A stretch of 64,000 nt of DNA from Lineus longissimus (Eukaryota > Nemertea > Pilidiophora > Heteronemertea > Lineidae): contig NC_088312.1 in NCBI RefSeq assembly GCF_910592395.1, positions 2,356,001 through 2,420,000 on the forward strand, in the 5' to 3' direction. Each line of letters starts with the position of its first letter. Positions within the stretch are counted from its first letter, which is position 1. Below, one piece after another: positions 58,001 through 64,000 of this stretch. Made by a program: the position numbers and the translations under genes. The notes beneath the pieces were generated by a model, which saw only the letters and a list, made by a program, of their open reading frames with translations, did not search any database and was not told the DNA's origin.

Positions 58001-61000
58001 TTAATCCTTCCCATGTGACCAGCTAACATATTTCGTCCCAATTATCTCCACTTTCATGCACTTGGCGACGTTTACGAATAGGAATAGACCAATACTTTCC
58101 TGATGTGCATGGCAATAATTTCATCTTGTGAACTTACCAGGAGCTCTGGGACGCCCAGATGATTGAATGCCTCGGGTACATTCCAGCCTGCCTTGCCAAA
58201 GCGGGTCCTCAGCTTGATGGCTCCGTGGAGGTAGCAGATGTTATGGAGGAATGCGGCCCATTCCATCCTCTCGGACTGACGTAGGATGTCCGAGTCAAGT
58301 TGGGAGAAGAAGCGATACAGGTTGGTCTTCATCGTCTGAAACAAAGGTTTATGAACTGAATGGAAGGAAACCTTTCAACTTGGTCTCAGATGACACATGG
58401 ATGAAACAATGGATTCGATTTAATAGCCACCTCACAGTCATGAGTACACAGTTGACTGCACACACAACAAAAAAGCAAGTGGGATATTCATCTCTTACCC
58501 TTGGAGCATCCACAACAATGCGCAGCATACTCTGCAGGACTCTGGTTGGTACTGGTTCGTCCATCTGCACCGACACCCAGCAGCGAAAGTTTGGATCCAC
58601 CTCTTCCTCTACCTCTGATAGGAAACTCTCGAGGCTGCCAAGCAAGTTGGGGGCATTGTGGGCATTTTGGAGCAGGATCCAAGAACCCTGAAAGAGAAAA
58701 TCTTGAATCAAACCCAAGTATTTTATATTCTAATTTGGGCAAAAATGCTGTTCTCCTTAAATTTATGACAATATATGTATGTTTATGAATTCAAGTCTTT
58801 CTCCTACCTCTTCCATTGCCTTTTGTATAGCTTTCTTGGTATTTTTCTCCTTGGCATGGCTGGAGTTGTAGAGATGGATCACGCTAGCCATCATGCCCTG
58901 TTTCTTGATAGCAAAGTCCAGGAAGAGTTTTGTGGCCACCTCGGGCTCCTGGGTATTCAGCATGAGAATAGGCGTCTTTGGCGTGCTCTGTTTTAGTATT
59001 AGATTGAAGTCATAGCCTGTGTCAGCAATGAATCTGAAATGAAAAGTCACATTACAAGTTGGAAAATTCCCTGAAAATTTTGCGAGGTACTCTGCAAAAC
59101 ATCAAATCACATCTAGGAATGTCCTATAGCAAAGTGATTTAGGCAGTAGTCCATTTCCATGAGGCTTCCAGCACAGCATACAATGCCTACTGATACAGCC
59201 GGTGCTTAAAGTTATACCGGTTCTCACCGAGGAATAGATTCAGGCACACAGTTGACAGCTACAAATGACATACCACCCTTAAATAACACTCACTTCTTTC
59301 CAAATACAGCATTCACAAACAGTGTTGACGCCTGCATAAGACGATCGCTCCTCACAGCTCGGATGACACAGAGACGCTGCATTGGCGTGTAGATATCGTC
59401 TGCTTTATCAGGTAACGGTGTCATCTCTGGTGCATCACTCTCGCATAAATTACGCCACTGAGTCTCTCTCCCATCTTTTGGCATGCGTTCGAACATTTCT
59501 TGAAACCACTCAAAGTAGGATGCCAGGGTCTGCAGATTATGGAACTGATCATCGAACATCCAATCAAAAGGTTTCTTGGCCTAAAATGAAATGAAAGGTC
59601 AATGTTATTACTTACATTGTAAAGTTGTACCTCTTGGTCAGGAATCAACTGCTAATTTAGGTTCAAGAGAAAAAATCTGAGGAAAGCTGTCCTGTAGTTT
59701 GACCTACCTGAGTAAACCGGGCATCAGGTGCCTGATTGTTGTTACGAGCTCTCATAACTTCTGACCCATAGTTCGGCGACAGTAGGTACTCGCGCTCTCC
59801 TGGTCCCACCCGGCCATGCGAATCTTCAACCTCGATGGCAAGAAGGAGAGAATAGATTGGTCGATCTCGCTCCAATAGCGCCCTCATGGTTGTAGTATAG
59901 GAACTAAGTGTCATGCGCTCGACCACTGCTTTGACGGATGCCCTGAAAATAACAACATTACATGTTATTTTGTCACTTTTTAAACCTCCTTGCCCCTCCT
60001 TATTTGAGAAGTTTTCTGAAAGTTAACAAAGTTTTTAAATGAAGAGTGTGATCCCTTACCTATCAGAATGGGCTATAGCTGCATCAAACAGATCCAGGAA
60101 CTGAGTGTAAGCCATCTTGTAGAGTGGGTTCACCTCCCTCATGTACTGACTTGTGTCGAACAGGACACCTGCTCGCTGTGCTATGGCCCTGAAACCTTCC
60201 CGAGCACGCATAATGGACTGGAAACCGCCATCCACTCGGAATTGCCTGAAAATTGAATATCAATAACGTTTATCATTATGAATGAATAAGGCTGCCAATA
60301 ATCAAATATCAGGGAGCCAGTGCTGCTAATAGCAGATCTGCAGGTATAGGCCAGATAAGTACTGCCTCTAATATACTCATGTCTACTCACGTTTCCTGTG
60401 TCTCGTCCCACTGCTTCTTGAGATCAGCCAGCTTCTTGGTGGTTGCAAGATCATTCATCAGGCGGGTATCAGAGGACAGGCAAACCAACATCTGTTCTTC
60501 AATCTTCTCCATCGCCTCCATGTTTTCTAACCAGTCCTAGAAAACAATATGGGAAAGTGGAAAATGCTATTATCGCTGTTGCGTTTTGATTGGCCATCAT
60601 TGGGAGGCACAAACCCCCATTGTAACAGGCAGTACTCTAGGACTGTCTGGCTGGAACGTTACCATCTCCAAGCTGGTGTGTCAAGATTTAACATAGCTAC
60701 AGAAGGTCACTCATCGCTCACCTTAACCAGCACCACTCTCTCCTCCTCCAGCCTCGGCTTCTCCTTCTCCATGAACCTGTCCAGTAGCTCCTCCTCGACG
60801 CACTTACGTGACCGCTGGAACAGGATGACGGCGAGATGTGCGGCCAGTTCTGGCGGGACGTGCTGAGGTTCGTCAGTCGTGTGGAGGTAGAGACGGAACG
60901 ATGGCTGACACTCTACTTCATGATCACCAACCTGGGCAGAATGAAAATGAGCATGAACTTGTTGGCTTCCCAGCATCAAGGAGCAGAGACAATGTAAGTT

Positions 61001-64000
61001 TCCAGAGACATTTCACACACAACCTGAGTAATGTTAGAACTACATATGCTGTGTACCACTTCAAAAAAGGACACGCTCTTTCATCTCTCTAACAGCAAGT
61101 CTATACCCTGTGACAATCGGAGAGAACCTGAGTAACCTCACCATCATCTTGAAAGGCTGCGTCCCATTGATGAATCTCATCCTATTCTTGAGCACCGTCA
61201 GGAACCTCTTATCAAACACAATCGCCTCGACATCGACGTCTGTCACGATCAATGGGATGCCATCGGAGAGCGACGTCTCAAGCTGTGAGCGCAGATCCTG
61301 AAGTAGAAGAAATTGGGACTGAATTCTGTGTACGAGTTCATGATATATGCTGGAACTACTGGAAGTAGACAAGTGACTTTTATCACTCATTGCAGTGATG
61401 ATTATCACAGGCCATTGTGATAAAGGTTGCTTGCCTGCAGAATGCTTTTAGGTCTCATGTAAAATGAAGAAATTATCAATCTGAACTAAATCCAGCCAAA
61501 AATTGAAATGGCTATCCAAAATCTATTACTTTACTTCCTAACTTACGTGATATTTGACAACAGCCAAGTTCTTGTCCTTGTGGTAGGCACTGATCCATGA
61601 GACAATGCTGCTGGCCGGGTCACAGACCAGGGGCCAGGCACTGATGCCCTTCTCCTCCATGATGAAGCAGGCGTTCTCCAGCATGAGACGCGTCTTGGGC
61701 AGGCCAAGGATCTCCAACTTCTTGATCTCAAGCTGTAAGAACAATGTTCTATGTAAAGTCAAGATGAATATATGTTAACCCTTCACAACAATTGCTCATC
61801 TGGGGGATAGGTTACATTCACATATTCAATCAAATGTCATTTTTGTCTCCTCTTGCAAGAAAGAGATATCGTGAGTTCATCAACTTTCAGAAAGACTATT
61901 ATCACAGTACTTACAGGAGTGTAAAGGAATGAGATAAGCTCCATGTCAGAGAAGAGCTGCCTCTTTCCCATCTTGATGCCATGGTGCTCACACTGCTGCA
62001 TGAAGAACCTGCCCTGTTTCAGCCTGGTGTCGGTGTTCAGTGGCCCAAGGTAGGTCAGGAAGGCCGAGGCAGTTATACAGTTGGCAAGGAGTACTTCGTC
62101 CGATTCGTTATCCTTGACATACTGGGTCCACACTGCTTCCTGGCCCTTCAGACTGAAAATACGCAATTCAAAGAAATGTTGACTCATGTGTTTTTTATGA
62201 TTGAACTTGAAATTTGACTATTGGATCAACAATCTTGTTGGATCATTTCTTACTTCCATAAAATCAGTGCGAAATGGGGGAGGGGGTTAATTGAAAAATC
62301 AACTTTTCCTACCTTTCGATCATTTCAGTGGTAGCCCGTATTCTCTCATTCATAGAGATGAGCTCCATCTCAAGTGAGTGTTTCTCGATCACCGAGAGGT
62401 CAAACTGCTGCTGCAGGTCATTGACTTCATCTTGGATACGCGGCAGGTCATCTTCTGTCAGATCATCCTGGTCTGGTTCAGGGGTCAGGGGTTGCTCTTC
62501 TGGCTTTGGCTGAAAGGTTTCAACAATGTTGAGCCAAAATTCAGTTTGTTTAAAGGAATAATTATGTACATGTATTAAGCAATATACACGTAAGGTTGTC
62601 CAAAACTGATTGGTTCACTTAAACTTGGTATATCTCTAACTGGGAAGATATCTTCTACCCATTTTAGCTGTTAAGATGAATCATTAGGTAAGCATTTCAG
62701 AAGATACTGGAATAAGGACATTCCAATCTCCATCTAGTTCTAGTTTATCACCCTTCTCCGTCATTAGTGTATCTCATCAACCTTCCATTGCGGTCCCAAA
62801 CACCATAACATTTCGGCAGCAAACACAGAGCTTAGTCGTGCTCATTCGCCAACTCTTCAGCTCGAAGATATGATTCCATAGTTTACAGTAAGTTGTCAAC
62901 AAAAGAAGCCCTTCACCCGATGAAGTCAGAAAATTTAAAGTAATTCATCCATGCTGTTACCAATCATTAACATCAATGTTAAAGTAGATATTATCAAGTG
63001 ACTTTTCCAAGGATAATGGGAAGTATGATATATCCAAAAAATTAGCAATGAAATATGAGGGGGAACTACTTAAAGTGGAACAATATATAGGGTTTAGATA
63101 CAAAACAAGATAGTCATGATGGTTAATAAAGTAGTGACTTTGTCATGGTCAGTATAAGTGACCTCACTGAACTCTACTAGTGTGTTTGATCAAATTCATC
63201 AAGCATGCTTCTCCTTGTGAGAATAATGTCCCAAAGCAGTTTGCAGAAGACAGTTGCAAGAAATATCGTCAAAGCAACAAATCTGAAGACAATAAGATAA
63301 GCTTTTCAAAAAGTTGTATCTAGCTAAACGTATACTGCTGATTGCTCAACAAGGCAGAAAATTTCGTACATTCCAAAATGTGGTGTCTAGTGATACAAAG
63401 CACAACTATATATATATGGTTCTCTTCAGATGTTAGTGACTGCTATAATTAAAGAGGTATATATAGGTGACAGTAGTTATTTAGTATACTGCATACTCTT
63501 CTCTTAGCTAGCTCCCTTTCTCTCCTCAACCGCTGTGTTAAAATATAGCACATATATCAGTTAAATAATGTCAAACAATAAAAGCAAGCAGTGAAAATTA
63601 TTTGTGCAACATAAGTTACATGTATGCAATAAATCTGTGCCAGTGGGTGGCCAAAATAATTGAGCTGCTATAAGTACATGTAGACTCAAAAATCTGAGAT
63701 CAGCATGACTAAATTAAAATGAAATTATTCAAAATCAAATTCAAACAAATGTAAAGCAAACCAATCCAACCGAAAAGATGAATTTTCAAATTCTTACCTC
63801 CGCCTCTTTCTCCTGAGTTAATCTCTCACTCTCTTCAATCTCCCTTTCCAACTCATGTTGCCTCTCCAATGCCTGCTTCAGGGGGCCACACAACTTTGTA
63901 TACTCGACAATTGCAATTGTATACTGCACAAGAGTTGCTGCGTCTTCACTCGCGTATCTTGCATTGGACAGCGTGATCCCACGGGTGAATTCGGGCGATG
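55058..64000 (-). CDS. Divergent dynein heavy chain, C-terminal part (DNHD1-like), partial
   Basis: The 3' portion of a dynein motor-family gene, about 1391 residues; the 5' part is beyond the window edge. Exons: 64000-63798 (partial), 63532-63497 (candidate), 62509-62313, 62152-61915, 61732-61547, 61297-61142, 60931-60722, 60536-60391, 60245-60060, 59942-59708, 59580-59294, 59033-58808, 58687-58499, 58335-58138, 57918-57802, 57576-57465, 57214-57084, 56888-56601, 56463-56347, 56166-55942, 55753-55586, 55384-55058. All junctions keep phase. Order of regions: end of the microtubule-binding tip and second stalk helix (ERQHELEREIEESERL), linker (VLLANCITASAFLTYLGPL), AAA5 (WPLVCDPASSIVSWI, then FRLYLHTTDEP), AAA6 (MQRLCVIRAVRSDRLMQAST, GSWILLQNAHNAPNLL, FGKAGWNVPEAFNHLGVPE) and the C-terminal domain (KMPAYWLGAFTYPRTLLALL, FVYGINIWGCSWE). 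Many consensus residues of axonemal and cytoplasmic dyneins are altered, which suggests DNHD1, but that assignment rests on divergence and not on a search. Confidence 0.88.
63497..63532 (-). other. Candidate 36-bp exon in the dynein stalk
   Basis: A 36-bp segment between an acceptor (TTTTAACACAG) and a donor (GTATGC) encodes RLRRERELAKRR, in phase with both neighbouring exons. The charged helical composition fits the stalk coiled coil. It could be constitutive, a cassette or spurious. The splice sites are only moderate. Confidence 0.5.

Noticed and set aside
58251-58691. 146-residue plus-strand frame
   Set aside because: Antisense shadow of dynein exons at 58138-58335 and 58499-58687.

Overview
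This is a window of intron-rich metazoan genomic DNA. It carries parts of four protein-coding genes with GT/AG introns, short exons (mostly 50-300 bp), introns of a few hundred bp to 4 kb, AT-rich intergenic DNA, many small inverted-repeat transposons and tRNA-derived SINE-like copies. The proteins are clearly animal (CCR4-NOT subunit, myosin VI, TMEM181, dynein heavy chain) and resemble vertebrate orthologs over their full length with moderate divergence. I infer a non-vertebrate bilaterian, most likely a marine invertebrate such as an echinoderm, hemichordate, mollusc or similar. The sequence alone does not settle the phylum.

Layout: (1) 1-2063, probable 3'UTR and flank of CNOT2. (2) 2064-9171, minus strand, complete CNOT2 in 16 coding exons (544 aa). 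(3) 9172-16801, CNOT2 5' region, then a gene-poor stretch with tandem repeats, foldback elements and a tRNA-derived repeat. (4) 16802-37232, minus strand, complete unconventional myosin VI (MYO6) in 26 coding exons (1287 aa), plus an in-frame 21-bp alternative microexon. (5) 37233-39814, head-to-head intergenic region, probably shared promoter sequence. (6) 39815-48668, plus strand, complete TMEM181 in 13 exons (483 aa), with 3'UTR to about 50,230. (7) 50,255-54,290, a degenerate tandem array whose left part is inverted relative to its right part, interrupted by a truncated non-LTR retrotransposon. (8) 55058-64000, minus strand, the 3' end of a divergent dynein heavy chain gene (about 1391 residues, DNHD1-like) that continues beyond the right edge.

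The genes are not an operon or pathway cluster. CNOT2 acts in mRNA deadenylation and repression. MYO6 is the minus-end-directed actin motor. TMEM181 is a multi-pass membrane protein. The last gene encodes a dynein motor-family protein. All coding models were built by hand from homology, reading-frame continuity and splice-site phase. Every stated intron joins in frame.

The most notable non-genic content is a family of near-perfect palindromic 221-bp elements (five copies, each with an exact 4-bp A/T target duplication), several other MITE-like families, and the inverted tandem array. I found no prokaryotic features, CRISPR array or novel multi-gene system.
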